Below, one piece after another: positions 13,302 to 25,100 of a stretch of 64,000 nt of DNA (its first letter is position 1; the number at the start of each line of letters is the position of its first letter). The translations under genes were made by a program, and so were the position numbers. The notes under the pieces are model-generated. The model did no database searches, was not told where the DNA came from, and was given only the letters and a program-made list of their open reading frames with translations. Source of the stretch: Whitmania pigra (Eukaryota; Annelida; Clitellata; Hirudinida; Haemopidae); assembly GCA_021613335.1 (NCBI GenBank), contig JAJTWR010000302.1, forward strand, positions 1,092,501 to 1,156,500. The letters are read 5' to 3'.

Positions 13302-15568
13302 CATCCACATCGTACGATCTTAACGTTCGCAAGTAAGAACAAAAAGATAAGCAATTACTATGAAACTGCCAAACGCTCGAGAAGATGGATGAACGGATGG
13401 TAGATGGAAAAAGAGATGATATTTAAAGCTCGGCAACCAGAGAATGGAGTAGGAGGATGATGAGTTTCGAGGGGCAATCGGATAGAAACGGCACGTCCTA
13501 TTGTTTGCCAGCACGCACAAAGCACACAAGTCACCAGAGACAGTCTGGCCCGTGCTCCTGTCCCTCATAATGTCTCCTGTCAACCGCTGACTTTACGACT
13601 AGGAATGAAAGATCGCTCTGCAATCAGTCCACTCGAACTACAGATCCTTGGGATTTCACGCTTCGATTGTATTTTCCAGATAAGTTTGAAACAATTTCGT
13701 ATTGAATTGCAACCACTTTTATGCATTTGTATTCCAGCATTTCATGTAAAGACATGTTGAGGTTATTGTGAAGCATTAAAAAACATTGAGTTTCGCAATA
13801 GTGGTGCTCCAGGAAGGGAAGAAGAAATGCCATTAAAGGACTGAATGAAACGAAAGAACACAAAGCCGGGGAAATCAATTTTCTCGCTCCGAAACGGAAA
13901 AAGACATTCGGATTATTCTTGGAAATAGAGATCCAGCTGAATGTATTATTCCTCTTTATGTATTATTCCTTTTTATATATTATTACTTTTTATGTATTAT
14001 TCCTTTTTATTTCTCCAAAAACAAAAAATGCGGCAGAAAATTGGTCCAAAAATAGGAATAAATGCCTACAAAAAGAAATTTACGAGGGCTCTGTTAAAAA
14101 GTAAGACATTTTACCAAACCACGATAAACATGTTTCTGGTGATAACTTTTACAGATTATGTCACATTAATCAATGGATATTTATCTTATCTACAGTTATC
14201 TGTATTTATTACATTAATCGTTATTATCACCCAATTAGCTCCGGATAGTTGTAAAGTAGGGGTAGAGCTCTAAAGTCGATAGGAAAGAGATTGAGAAATA
14301 TTTCTGAGGTTCTCTCCATAAACCTCCCTTCTCCTTTTTACAGTCCATAATTCGCCGTGTCGACATTTCGGAGGCGAATAAAGGAAAAGCATCGATTTCA
14401 ATATCGTGTTCTGCTAAGGAAAGGATTAGTGCCTATAGATCTGCCTTAAATCTCCCGGCCGTAGGGACGCAAGCAGGGGTAGATACCCTTTATGACTGGC
14501 TTTAATAAACAGCAGACGACGTGTGGATGAATGGACGGCACTGAATGGGCACATAAAATCATTGCTTTTGTAAGCAGCGATTCCTAAAACATGTTTCATT
14601 ACATGCACTTAAAATATTTATAGAATAATAATGATGATATTAATAATAATAACAATAATTGATAATAATTGACGAAAAAAAGAGATACGATGATTTACAA
14701 AGAGTGACTGTGGAAGGATGGTGCATAAACGAGACATTAACAAACTTCCATCAGCCTTTATCGAATGCACACGAAAGCCAAACAGATAAATTAAGCTTAA
14801 TTCATCGAACAATCGGAAATTATAGACCGACATAAAAATGATGGAGTGAAAGGACATGGAAGAACCTCGAAGATAAAGTGAACGACAGACAGGAAGATTT
14901 ATCGATCACCTATTGATTGTATCTTCGTGTAAATTTGCTTCTGGAATGCCAATGATTGGGCAGACATGACGCGACTCGTTGATTTATGACGACGCAGAAC
15001 TTCTACCATGTTCGTGGTTGACAATGGCGTCAATAATTGGTTAAACAATGAAAGTTTAAATTTTAAATACTTAAAAGTTTTCATAAATTTCAAATTCTCA
15101 ATCTCTGCTCATCGAAATCGTTGGACAAAGCAATGGGAAACGTGACGTCATCAATGCGAGCACGTGACATGCGAAGAACCAATAGGAAGAAGCAACCCGT
15201 TTCTTCGTGATGGTATGTGATCGTTGGTCCCATTAATTTAACGATGAGAAGAAAATATCAAACAACGAATTTATTCGCATTTATTTGAAATTCATTAAAA
15301 CATTTTATTTCGTTGTTCTATTAAATTATTTCTACATTTATAATTCTATAAAACGCTGATTATTTTTTTTACCGCGTCTGAGACTGGCGAATGTTTTAAA
15401 AATCTTCTGAATTAAAAATTAGACGATCATGTTTCTTTGTCGATTTTGAGATAACTTTAAATTTAAATCATAATTTTTTTGTTGGGTTATAATTATCAAT
15501 TAATAATCATAATTATCGTCTTATTAACGACTAATAATAATAATTTTCGACTTTCTAGTTATCCTCTT

Positions 15569-16948
15569 TCAAATGGGCCCCAAGTCACAACGACCGTAGA
15601 ATTGTATCGTGGCTTGGCTGAAACATTTTATTTTTAAATGTTTAAATTTTCTAATGTAAATAAATATTGGCATTTGTTAATCTGATATTTAATTATCAAA
15701 TTATAAAATGTTTTTAAACGTTTAAAAAATGTCTGCGTTCACTTACTTGCATTTTGCAAGACAAGGATTGGCATATGTCCTGCCGTCGGCACCGCAAACC
15801 CATCTCAGTTCTCTGGTGCATGGGCAGTCTCTTTTGGGGGGAAGGATTTCAGGGACCGATACGGGTGGAAGGCTTTCAGGGACCGGTACGGAAGGACAAG
15901 ATCCGGTGAATTGAACGGCAACTCCGCTGTTGAATAAATGTTGATTAATAGAAAATTATGATCATTGCTTGTCCATAGGCAAATGTCAAAGAGAAAGAAG
16001 ATAATTAAAAATATAATACGATGTATTAAATATAAAAATATTTTTAAATGTTAGGAAAAAACTAACATTTACAAATGAAATGCTTCAGCCAAGCCGCGAT
16101 AAAATCTATATCTATAATACATCGTATTATATTTTATTAAAAATATTTTTAAATGTTACTCTAATGTAAATAAATATTGGCATTCGTTAATCTGATGTTT
16201 AATTATCAAATTATAAACTATTTTTAAACTTTTAAGAAATGTCTGCGTTCACTTACTTGCATTTTGCAAGACAAGGATTGGCATATGTCCTGCCGTCGGC
16301 ACCGCAAACCAATCTCAATTCTCTGGTGCATGGGCAGTCGCTTTTGGGTGGAAGGCTTTCAGGGATCGGTACGGAAGGACAAGATCCGGTGAATTGAACG
16401 GCAACTCCGCTGTTGAATAAATGTTGATTAATAGAAAATTGTGATCATTGCTTGTCCATAGACAAATGTCCAAGAGAAAGAAGATAATTAAAAACATAAT
16501 ACGATGTATTATAGATAGATTAAATAGAACAGTGTGAAACAATCCTTTAAAGAAACAACAAAGATCTATTTACCTGCATCCTGCAAGGCAGGCATTGGAA
16601 TAAGTCCTTCCATCAGAACCACAAACAGGCAAAAGTATTTTCGTACAAGGACAATCTTTTTTGGTTTCAGTTGCACCTAAATTGGAATTATAATTTAATC
16701 AATATTTCATCAATGAATTACAATTTAATCAATATTTCATCAATATGATTTATCATCTTAGTCTGCATTGTTTTCTGACTCGTTCGGTCTTGAACTGAAT
16801 TAACTTGTTGAATGAAATTGAATTCTAATAAATTAATTTCATTAATATCAAAATATTTAATAAACTAGTTTAAAGAAGGTGTTACTTTAATACGAATCCA
16901 CTCACCTAGCAGGTGAACAGACAGGAAAATAATTAAAATTCTCTTCAT
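15569..16948 (-). CDS. Secreted three-domain Kazal-type serine protease inhibitor
   Basis: Five coding exons on the minus strand: 16948-16906, 16676-16574, 16409-16257, 15926-15747, 15617-15569; phases agree and the product is 175 residues. Exon 1 encodes a signal peptide ([15 protein letters not shown]). Each Kazal domain has the C-P-C start and a core such as [18 protein letters not shown]; domains 2 and 3 have [17 protein letters not shown]. Every domain is cut by a phase-2 intron just after its fifth cysteine, and the sixth cysteine comes from the next exon (VAVQFTGSC or IQFYGRC). The C1-x-C2 spacing is that of the non-classical leech tryptase-inhibitor/bdellin group. P1 candidates after the second cysteine are Lys (domain 1) and Arg (domains 2, 3), suggesting trypsin-like targets (inference). 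Exons 3 and 4 are recent duplicates. Confidence 0.9.
15640..16520. repeat. Tandem duplication of a Kazal exon with its introns
   Basis: About 15640-16035 and 16140-16520 are near-identical direct copies, including intron sequence on both sides of the exon. The lower-coordinate copy has an extra 27 bp in the linker, giving the protein one extra [13 protein letters not shown] segment. Intron identity shows the duplication is young. Confidence 0.85.
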
Positions 16949-18667
16949 GCTGAAAAAATACAATTCAATTATTGAAATTGAATTAACAAATCCTCTGAAC
17001 CTGATCAACGTGTAAGTGAGCCTGCAAGTGAACATTTTAATAGTCCTCACCTCAGCAAACATGTGCCCTACTTTTAGATCACTTGATAATTTGTAAAATT
17101 TGAGTGGATACTCTTAAGTTTGTCAATATGTTGTTTCTCATCTCAACGGATAGAAGAGCATTAAGAAAAAGAATAAAAGATCAAAAATAATTTATCTTTT
17201 TTTTTCTTGTGCCATTTTGTCAAGATTATCAACAGAATTTGCCATTTAAATTTCAAGTTGGGGAAAGATTTGAAAAATATCTTTACGTTGATTGTTTGAT
17301 GAAACACTTCAGACTTTGCTGTAAAACAATATTAAAAACAATATTTCATATCAAGTGCTTACTTAAGGATGTTTACGTAAATGCCACAATTGCTTTCCAA
17401 AACACTTTCACATTTCAATGCCCAGGCCTACTGAGAGCTCTAGATCTTATCTGGCCTCTTGAAATGAATACAGTTTTTAATTAAACAAACGATATTCATA
17501 TGAATTAATTAAAAATATGCTGTGAATTTTTTGCATCAGCTTCGGACTTTTTTATTAATAAAAATTTTTAGTTTGAAGTAAAAGGACGAAGTTGATTCCC
17601 TGAGTCACATTAAGTTACACAATATGTTACATTACATTACATTATATTACATTACATTACATTACATTATATATTATATTACATTACATTGCATTACATT
17701 ACATTATATTATATTATATTACATTACATTACATTCATTTGCAGCTGCATTTTGTTATTATACATAGGTTGTAGATGATATCTGATTCTGTTTCCATTTT
17801 GCTACTTTAATTTAATTCATTGCAGTGTAGGATTATGAAAGGTTATGAATGTCAATTTTAATGGAAAAAATAACAATTTAATCCAATGAGTTTGTGTTAA
17901 ATTCACGCGGCTGTGTATTCAACGTTATTCTCCATTACTTAAACTGATCATAAACCCATCAGAAATATTTTAATTTTCACAAAACAATTAGTTTTGATCT
18001 AATTTCTTCCCTTTATTATTAAATGTTAAATTGAACAAAATGCATAAAAAATTCGTTGAGAAAATAAGTGAACATGCGTAATCGATGCTAACATGATGAA
18101 TTGAATACGACACGAAACAATGAAATTATTGAGCCCAAGTTATAAATCTAACCGATCCAAAAGCTACCAAAAGGTAGAATATTTCTAAGAGGTTTGTAGC
18201 TGACTTAATTTCATAAAAATAAAATTTAAATGAATTTATATGTGGAAAGTCGTTTATTGTGATGCTTTACACATAATAACTTCTACTGTTTATTTAAAGA
18301 TAGCATTGTCTCTTTCTAATTATTTCCAGCAATTCGTATATAATATAATTTAATAGTATAAGATAAATAGATATAATTTAGTTCACAAAATGTACAAATT
18401 CAAAGCTTAACGATTTATAATTTCTGATTTGGTCAAATTATTTTGATTTTGTGAAGTATTGACCAAACAAATGGATAATCCTTTGTTTTGGATATACATT
18501 ATAATGTTACAAGCATTATGTAGACCTAATGTAAACTTTACATGTAAGCTTGTCTCGTTTCTCTGACTTTAAAGTTGGTAAGGATAATAATTATGCAAGG
18601 CAACCAAATTATTCCATTATTATGCAATGAATGTTCTTCAATGATCTCTCAAGACAACTCTCAGGTC
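16949..18667. other. Intergenic, no gene seen
   Basis: AT-rich spacer between the divergent three-domain Kazal gene and the orphan peptide gene. It contains an ATTAC repeat at 17624-17735. The 91-codon frame at 17209-17484 has no family resemblance or supporting splice context. Confidence 0.55.
17624..17735. repeat. (ATTAC)n repeat
   Basis: Repeated TTACA and TTATA pentamers. Confidence 0.85.
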
Positions 18668-19042
18668 ATGAAGTTCATTGTTGTTCTGCTGACCGTTGGA
18701 CTTCTTTTTAAATCCTTCAGTTAGTCAATTCAACCTCTTTCTATTTCGATTTGAGAAATTCACAACTATTTTGAAATCATTACTCGGATAACCAATGAAT
18801 TTTTTTTATCGAATTTACCTTCAGTTTCAATTGAAACTTTGAGACTTTTCGGTTCCATTTCCCTCGGCAAGCCACGTGTAGCCATCATACCCAATCCTGG
18901 CGATGGATTAGTACCGCTTAAAAGTGAGTTCGATAAACAATTCATTAAATTTATTAAATAATATCAGACAATCAAACAAAGTTGCTTGATGAAATCATTT
19001 TCAGACAGTGGTTCAAATAAATGCAAAGCAAATGGCAAGTGA
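18668..19042 (+). CDS. Small secreted peptide of unknown family
   Basis: Three coding exons: 18668-18719, 18825-18923, 19005-19042, total 62 residues. Exon 1 is a clear signal peptide (MKFIVVLLTVGLLFKSF) ending in phase 1 at a GTTAGT donor. Exon 2 adds a segment containing LRLFGSISLGKPRVAIIPN and a PGDGLVPLK stretch. Exon 3 adds NSGSNKCKANGK and a stop. The mature part is basic with one cysteine, so it is not a Kazal or other disulfide-knot protein, though a disulfide dimer is possible. An AATAAA lies at 19209-19214. It sits between two Kazal genes with the same signal-exon phase. I do not recognise the family; secreted effector or bioactive peptide is only a guess from context. Confidence 0.6.
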
Positions 19043-19623
19043 ATCTAATACAACATTCATTCAACTTGAGATAAAAATTGTATTTTGTTCTATTTCAACA
19101 ACAATTTCTAGTAAATTAATTTAAAGTTAAACAATTTTTAATAAATTTGAAAAATGATTTGAAATCATAATGTCGGATGAACCCAATTGCTGTTAACAAT
19201 TGCATTTAAATAAAATTGTAGAATAAACCACTTTTAAAATTGTCGATGGCATTATAACTCTTTGGAATCTCGTCTTATTTCTTAAAAAATCATCTTGTAA
19301 AACATGCTGTTAATTGTCAGTTTATCTTAATTTTGTTTAATTTAGAACGGTTAATTACGGGCAGAGTGTAAAAGTCAAGTCTAATCTCTGGGAATTCCAT
19401 CTAAAAAATTGAGCAAAGAATTGGATTCAAAGAAATGGCATCGATCAAGGTACTTATACCAGATGAGTTATTAAAGAACAGATGCGCAATAAAGTATTCT
19501 AAATGAGGTTCGACTGTTGGACTCTGAACGATAAATAAATAACTTCTAATAAATTCTACTAAACGCTGAACTCTTGCAAAGAACATACAAAAAATTATCT
19601 GTCAGAGCCAGGCGTGGTTTCAT

Positions 19624-19630
19624 TATAAAA
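19624..19630 (+). promoter_or_regulatory. TATA box of the tailed Kazal gene
   Basis: TATAAAA lies 34 bases before the ATG at 19664, leaving room for only a very short 5' leader. It is the best-placed TATA element seen in the cluster. Confidence 0.5.
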
Positions 19631-19663
19631 GTCGATCATTTCCCACTGGTTCCTCGCACTACA

Positions 19664-20597
19664 ATGAAGTTGTTGTTCTTTACAGTTCTTGCCTTCATCG
19701 GCCGTGGTGGGTTACGTAATGTAAATTAAGCAATTAACGTATTTTACAACTAAATTTTAATAATAAGCTGTTAAATGGTGCGAAATCATTGGAATTGTTA
19801 ATAAGTGATAATATTCAAGTTACTGCGAAACTTTCTAATTATTTTAAAATAAGATTTGAAAAACAGTGAATTCGTGTTTAATTATAAGGCTTAAATTATA
19901 ATATCTAAATAATATTAAAATAATTAGTAATTTTTAAATTAGATTACAAAATTAAACTGTCAGATAAAAAACACTTTCAGAGGCTTTTGCGACTCCGGAA
20001 TGTGTTTGCACCGACGTTGATGATCCCGTGTGTGGAAACGATGGTGTGACATACAAATCACTTTGCTATGCAACTTGCAGGTATATTTGTATTTCATATT
20101 TATCTCCTTTTTTTTTTATCATGATTTGAAACAAAACAAATTATATTTAACCATCGCAATAACCTCTATTAATATCAGGAACAGGAACAACTTAAATATT
20201 TATGTTTTTTTTTAATTGTTCTGAAAAGCCAGGCCACACATGTGCAAGTTATTTATAGGAATATATTATTATATATTATATTATTATATATTATATTATA
20301 TATATAAGCCAGGCTACACATGTACAAGTTATTTATAGGAATATATTTTTCTAAGACTAAAAAGATGGCTACTTATAACTTACGTGTAATTGCAGTGGAA
20401 CATCAATTGCCCACGGAGGCATTTGTTTGAGTGCAGTGACGGGTGGCAATGAACGCAACGAAAGGGTACATCTCGTAGAGGAAGTGACTGAAGAGGTTCC
20501 CGAAGGAGAGCAGGTGGCGGCAAAGATGATAGAGATTGCAGGTCCCTGTCCAGAAGGTGAAAGTCACCAGGCTGGTTTTACCGAAAGTCACGACTGA
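19664..20597 (+). CDS. Secreted single-domain Kazal inhibitor with acidic tail (bdellin-like)
   Basis: Three exons: 19664-19706 (signal peptide MKLLFFTVLAFIG), 19981-20080 and 20396-20597; 114 residues. The Kazal domain begins ECVCTDVDDPVCGNDGVTYK and continues through SLCYATC to the sixth cysteine in HGGIC. As in the neighbouring gene, a phase-2 intron follows the fifth cysteine. A C-terminal extension of about 55 residues follows. It is rich in Glu, contains one more cysteine (GPCPEG) and ends SHD. Leech bdellin B also pairs one non-classical Kazal domain with an acidic tail, so a secreted trypsin/plasmin-type inhibitor is likely. The residue after the second cysteine is Thr rather than Lys or Arg, so specificity is uncertain. 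AATAAA occurs at 20738-20743. Confidence 0.88.
20226..20347. repeat. Direct repeat in the last intron of the tailed Kazal gene
   Basis: Two copies of about 42 bp (20226-20267 and 20306-20347), beginning AAGCCAGG and ending AGGAATATATT, flank a TATTATA-rich spacer. Confidence 0.8.
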
Positions 20598-22119
20598 ACT
20601 TACATAACAAATGGTCATCGAAATCAAAACTCCTAGTTCCTCCTGATTCTCAAATTAATTGACGATGGTTATCCAAATCAATTTCTAACAATAAATTTGC
20701 TTGCTATAACGATTGCTATTAATAATCGATTACTATTAATAAAGCACAGCATACTGGAAACTGGAGTTTTGTGGCAATTTGCGCGTAAAAAATAAAATGG
20801 TGTTTTCTCGCTTGGCCTGCCGCATGTGATTGTCCGATATGTGCTCGGTTCCAGTGGTGGATTTGGGGGAGGGCGGGGAGCCACGATTTTTAAAATAAAA
20901 TAAGAAAAAAATTTGAACTATATTATTTTAAATTTAAAAAAAATTATTGTAATAATTTACCGCTTTGCACAAAAATTTTAGCAACTGTGCCCACCCCTTA
21001 CATCCGCCTATTTTCAGTGTGAGGCCCCGCCAAAATGTTCTAGATTCGCCGCGGCTCAATTCTGCAAGAATTATTAGCGCAAAAGATAAAAAGTTTGAAA
21101 AATTAAAGTTTTATCGTATTCTTGATAATAATCAGCTCTTCTTAATATTAAAGTTTTTATGAAATATTAACTGTTATTCTCGATCAACAAATAGCATATC
21201 GCACGCTCAAATTCGCAAATGAAGACAAAGTATTTAGTGCTCGGTCTAATTATGCAGTCTCTGTCCTGTTCGCAGGCACTATAACCGCACAAAAAAATCA
21301 CAAAATTGCTAGACTGAGAGTGAATCAAAGAATACAATACAGCGACAAAATACATGGAAATTACGTTAACTCTTGTGCATGTGAATCATCAATAAAGCAA
21401 ATGCTCTGTATAATCAAGCTGCTAAAATTATACATGAAAATTAACATCGAAAAAGTCGATAAATGATTTTAATCGGCTATCGAGTGGAATGATCTTTCGT
21501 TAACTCGCATTTTCTAGTAAAGTTTTTGGAATGCATAATATGTGCATATACGTGCACAGAATCAATAAAAAATATTTACATCGAAGGCACGTGATGAGGA
21601 AAGACATCAATAAAAAGCTTATGTAAAATATTTTTTCCACAACAACAACTCATTTTACAGATTATCTTATCAATGTTTTGGAATTCTACATCAATTTTTC
21701 TGTTTAATTTAAAGATTTTATAAAGCAGCTTATTGAATAAACTAACAAAAAGCTGATTAAATCAAGAACAAAATTGGCATAAATAAATAATAATGAAAAG
21801 TCATATCTTTAGGACAATAATTGATCTCTTGCAACAGTTCGAATCACACGATGCAAGGCATGTTTGTCTTGTTGAATTGAAAGGCTGTGAAAAGTTAAAC
21901 TTGACAATTTGCCGTCATTAAAATGCTTTCAAAATCAAAAATTATTTAAACTGAAACAAAAATATCAACGAAATTTGCAGTAACGAGCAAAAACCTTAAT
22001 TTAAAAAAGAACTTTAAAACATTATAATGAAAGCATCCGTCCACAAGCAAAGAGGTGTCGACGTAATGATTCCTCAAACATTGTGATATGAATTTTTTTT
22101 TTACGTGTGCTTGCCTCTC
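20598..22119. other. Intergenic, no supported gene
   Basis: AT-rich spacer between convergent genes. A 21-codon signal-peptide-like frame at 21219-21284 (see findings) lacks any downstream exon I can join. Confidence 0.55.
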
Positions 22120-25100
22120 TTACACTCCGGTTTCATGAAAGGCCAGGGGAACTTTGATCGGCCCCAGAGATCCGCTCGTGTGGAAAACGGAACCCCCGGA
22201 AGACGACGGGGGTCGCGAGGAATGAGCATCCTTTTCGTCCGAATCCGCCGCGGTCGCACCGCTCCTTTTGCCGGGGGCGCTCGAGTTGCCCGACGCGGAA
22301 TAAGGAGGGGGTTTGGGGTTGGAGGAGACTTCCGACGAGAAGCCGAAGTTGCTGAAGGTTTGCTGGTTGGAATTGTAAAAGTGCCTGGATGCTGCATACT
22401 ATTAATAAAATACATTATTGAGATTAACATGCATCTTTATGTTATCCATAAAGCATTATCTTCATGTCAGCTTATTGAGTCTGAATATGTAGTTGATGGG
22501 AGGCCAAAACAATAATGATATCTATTGATATGCAACAGTAGATGCACAATTCTATTATTAGTTTTGAAACTATTCAAAGGTAATGCCTAATGCATATGTT
22601 ATGCATAATGTTATGTAATTAAAGAAATAAGTATGCAAATGAGAATACATTTGATGGTTTTGAATGCTTCTCTGGGATTTCTTCAGCATACGAAGGTTCG
22701 TCTAACTTTGGTCTGCTGTCTTTCTTTCTTTTCCTGATTGATTAAATTTGAATTTTAACTTTCAAAGCATTATTTACTTAATATAAGTAACCATTAAATG
22801 AAATTCTAGCTGTACAGGATTCGAATCGAGAAGTATTTGGAACGGCGCATTCGAACGACCGATCGAACGTTAACGTTTTCTTAGTTTGCGATAAACCAAA
22901 GTTCACCTGATGACGAGGAATACGATGCCTCCGATGAGAGCGAGTAGCACGACAATTCCGACAACTATGCCGGCAATTGAGGAACCGAGCATTCTTGCGT
23001 CATCAACTAAAACAAGATTCAAGCTTAACTTTGTAATGTTTAATAAATAGTTTAATTTATATAATCTAACTTTGAGTGATCAACTAAAATTAAAGCAGGC
23101 ATAACTAATAAGAACTGCTACATTACTCAAGTAAAGTAAATGTCGACCAAGGTTAAAAGTTGGGCTTTCCACTTTAAAAAATATAAGATATTTATGACTA
23201 ATATATTAAGGGGTAATTTAGGTTATTTTTATTGCATAGTCAACATTCAAATAGGCTTTGACGTAATGCGTTAACAACTGATCGTTTTAATTCTCTAAAA
23301 CATTCCCGAGTACAAAGTCACGCTTCGTGACTCGATTCGGTCGTGAGACTCGATGATAAACCGACGAGCAACACTTCTTCATTCATGCTTAAGTCTACAA
23401 AATTTAATCCATTTTATGGGAAAATTAGTTTTAATCAATTATAACTTGCACCTACATAATATTTGAATAAATATAAAATTAATTGTGGAGCCTCTTAAAC
23501 TTTGTTTTGAAAAGTTTCAAACTTGCAACACTTGAGTTAGTTTCGAAAATTACTACAAAATAAACATGTAGGAAAGTTGTCTCGAATGCATGCAGAATAT
23601 TTAGTGTCAGGTCGAAAACTGTAGGCCTTGCCTTAATGAATTCAAGAAAGTCCATGGTTATTATCTCAAGCTAAAATCTTATCTAGAAGTGCTGATAATT
23701 GTTAATTGTTACTTATTCTCTTCTCTCATTGGAACTATTAGTCACTTAAATATTAATTATTAACTTTTAATTAACTTAATTTATTAAACAATTATTAACT
23801 CCTTAATTGGTGAATAATACCAACATACACTTATTATTTTCTGAAAGTATCTCAAATAATATTTTGAAAACACTCAGTATGAGTAATAAACTGCTTGTTA
23901 TATCAGAAGTAAGTATTCAAGTTCCCATCGAATGCAATAATGCAATAAAGATAATTTTGTAGAACGTAATTTCCTTGACAATTAGCTATCATATATATAT
24001 ATATATTAGCTATACCAGATAAAGATCCCTTAGAAGACCAATCTCTTGTCATCACTTAAATAACTACTTTGAAATAGGCTAACTAAGTATTGTGGCCTAA
24101 TGTCGACAAAGCTTAGAAAAGAAATGTCGCCCGCCTTTTCGGCAACGCGTTCAAATTTGAATTTTCGAATTAGCTTCTCTTAGTAGATCCACTTTCATTT
24201 AAAAGTTAAAATTCGATTGAAAAATTTTATATTAAATTTAGTAAATTTGATTAATTGGAAATATTGTTATTTCTAATTTGAATTTTCTCAGTTCTGAGTT
24301 TGAGCGCACGAAAGCGGTAATGGGGGATAAACGTATAGCCCGCATTGCCAGGGATTGCTCTTGGGTGGGGGTGATATACAAACAACTGTAGCTTGCTAAT
24401 CAGAAGTTCTGATGATTTCAATGCCTTCGCAACTTATAAATCGCACATTGGATGTCTAAAGCACTCAAAAGATTGGCTTATGTAACAAATTCAAAATTGA
24501 ATATTTTGTCCACCTTGTTACATTTCATATTTGACCCCTCTTTGAAAGAAATTTGAAATATTTCCTATGATGTCATTCAATACTTGAGAGATGACAGCAA
24601 AGCTTTACAATGGCCCAAATATATTTTATAAAACCATAGAATTTTCCTTTATAAATATTAATAAAACACATTACAAATTACAATTTGAAATGCAATGAAA
24701 TTTGTTCCATATAATATGTTTTAATACAATTATCTTGGGAAAACACTTTACACACTGTAACAGAAGACAAGGGGTATCACCCAAGTATTGATATGATCAG
24801 TATTTGTAATAAACTGTGGTGGGAAATTTATTTGTAAAAGAAAAGCATGCAAGAATGAACCAAAGTCTCACCAATCAACAGACCAACTCTCGATTCACAG
24901 GTTGAGCCCTCGAAATCTTTTGGACAACTACGGAAGGTTTTGTGAGAAATTAATTAACTGTTACTTCGCAGTAAGTTCAAAATAAATTAAAATTATTTAA
25001 TTCAAATTTCAGTGGCCTTGAGGTCTGCTGATAAGTCACCATAAAGATCGTCTTATTTGATTTGATTTGAAAATAGAATGTAATACAAAATATTAATAAC

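Noticed and set aside
22101..22430. 109-codon minus frame and 136-codon plus frame over the GC-rich patch
   Set aside because: Both are shadows of the last exon of the EGF-domain gene, which uses a different minus-strand frame in phase with the transmembrane exon.
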